Part shown: positions 56,406 to 56,966 of the stretch, piece after piece | Position numbering within the stretch: the stretch's first letter is position 1 | Layout of the letters: every line of letters starts with the position of its first letter | From: Bisporella sp. PMI_857 | Taxonomy: Eukaryota; Ascomycota; Leotiomycetes; Helotiales; Helotiaceae | DNA length: 56,966 nucleotides | Assembly (NCBI GenBank): GCA_021307315.1 | Contig: JAJSPD010000143.1 | Span: 1 to 56,966, forward strand | Reading direction: 5' to 3' | Translations under genes and position numbers: made by a program | Notes under the pieces: model-generated | The model's database searches: none | What the model saw: the letters and a program-made list of their open reading frames with translations, nothing else | What the model was told of the DNA's origin: nothing

Positions 56406-56966
56406 GCATCAATATAGTTAGTATTAAAATCTGCCGACAACCTAGTTGCTTGAAGTTAGTAATAACAGGTGAACTACGGACGAATTAAGTTTTATTTAGC
56501 TGCAAAAAGTTTTCGAAATGCACACACGAAATCGTACGATAAGCATATATCGATTATTGATACTTGACGGCTACGAAAGTTATATTACAGCTCAATTCGA
56601 TCGATTTTGCAAAAAACACTGCATTATTTTATTGTGTATACTTGCGTATTTTTTACAGTTTCTTCAACTTTTAAATGTTAGTTGCTTTGCAGGATTAAAG
56701 CGTTTTTACAAACAAGCTGTACAACAGCAAATGCGAGTCGGCATTAACTATATTAATAAAATCGAGTTTTTACAGTTTTATTAATCTGTACAACAAAAAG
56801 CTTTTACTGTTTTTACTGTTCAAAGTAGATTTAAAGTTACTGGATTAGTTCTTTTTAATCCAGATTAAGTATTAGATTAGTTATATGTACAACTGCGTAC
56901 GCCGACTTTTCTATTTACAACGAAACTTGTTACGGCTTAAGTTTTTAAAACACTTTACAATATTGT

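Larger units (their letters stand above)
51106..56783 (+). pseudogene. pogo/Fot1-like transposase, broken and interrupted
   Basis: The first 109 codons from ATG 51106 are intact: psq-type helix-turn-helix ('FSSLRAAASMYGAPRSTM') and a CENP-B-type segment. A TAA follows at 51433, where 'VxNWV' would be expected, a TGG-to-TGA/TAA type loss. Later pieces include 'YNFDETEFQ' (51593-51620), carrying the first catalytic Asp, and, beyond the inserted element, 'LLILDGYESYITAQFDRF' (from about 56553) with the second. The third catalytic Asp, usual in 'PLDV', reads 'LLNV' (D to N). Pro/Ser residues replaced by Leu/Phe across this stretch are typical of C-to-T mutation. Not functional. Confidence 0.85.
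50999..56966 (+). mobile_element. pogo/Fot1-like DNA transposon, right copy, with nested insertion
   Basis: Starts ACGTACTTGATCA, flanked by TA at 50997-50998, and runs off the right edge. It is an inverted relative of the copy at 1389-2481. The transposase is split by the LTR element at 51779-56405; the pieces join across it. C-to-T/G-to-A change is concentrated downstream of about 51430. Both pogo copies point outward from the genic island. Confidence 0.85.

Overview
This window looks like a piece of a filamentous ascomycete (Pezizomycotina) nuclear chromosome. Genes have short introns (about 45-100 bp, first introns sometimes longer) with GTAAGT/GTATGT-type donors and CTAAC/CTGAT-like branch points. 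The repeats are AT-rich, with C-to-T and G-to-A changes expected of repeat-induced point mutation (RIP). Gene content suits Leotiomycetes or a related class, but that placement is an inference.

Layout: a genic island (about 9.1-51.0 kb) lies between two repeat blocks. Left block, 1-9.05 kb: a foldback element, an LTR pointing left, a pogo/Fot1-like DNA transposon on the minus strand, an element with long inverted ends built of 22-bp minisatellite units, an intact Tad1-like LINE fragment with RNase H and a pure (AAT)28 tail, a short solo-LTR-like element with a 5-bp target duplication, and several LINE 3' tails. Right block, 51.0 kb to the end: a second pogo/Fot1-like copy on the plus strand, so the two copies are inverted and point outward. 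It is split by a 4.6-kb non-coding element with THREE 169-bp LTRs and two near-identical internal units (LTR-I-LTR-I-LTR), bounded by a 5-bp duplication GCATC. The left pogo copy keeps the empty site.

Genes of the island, left to right: CSC1/RSN1-type (OSCA/TMEM63) channel (-); membrane-anchored ubiquitin-specific protease (-); mitochondrial ribosomal protein bL9m (+), divergent from the protease; class II fructose-bisphosphate aldolase (+); Rtf2 (-), divergent from the TOR kinase (+, complete, about 2,425 residues); a BTB-like protein with a disordered N-terminus (+); a DUF6604-type protein (-, six exons modelled); an AAAP-family amino-acid permease (+); a NIP30/FAM192A-family nuclear protein (-); an aldo-keto reductase pseudogene (+); a membrane-anchored Kelch protein (+); and a signal-peptide, Cys-rich, Ser/Thr-rich single-pass surface protein (-).

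The genes are mostly housekeeping and form no obvious cluster. TOR and the permease both belong to nutrient physiology and the aldolase to central carbon flux, but nothing shows co-regulation beyond shared intergenic TACAGTAC-type palindromes. The most unusual structure is the three-LTR non-coding retroelement nested in the right transposon. Exon coordinates were derived by reading splice sites and checking phase; all modelled multi-exon genes total a multiple of three.
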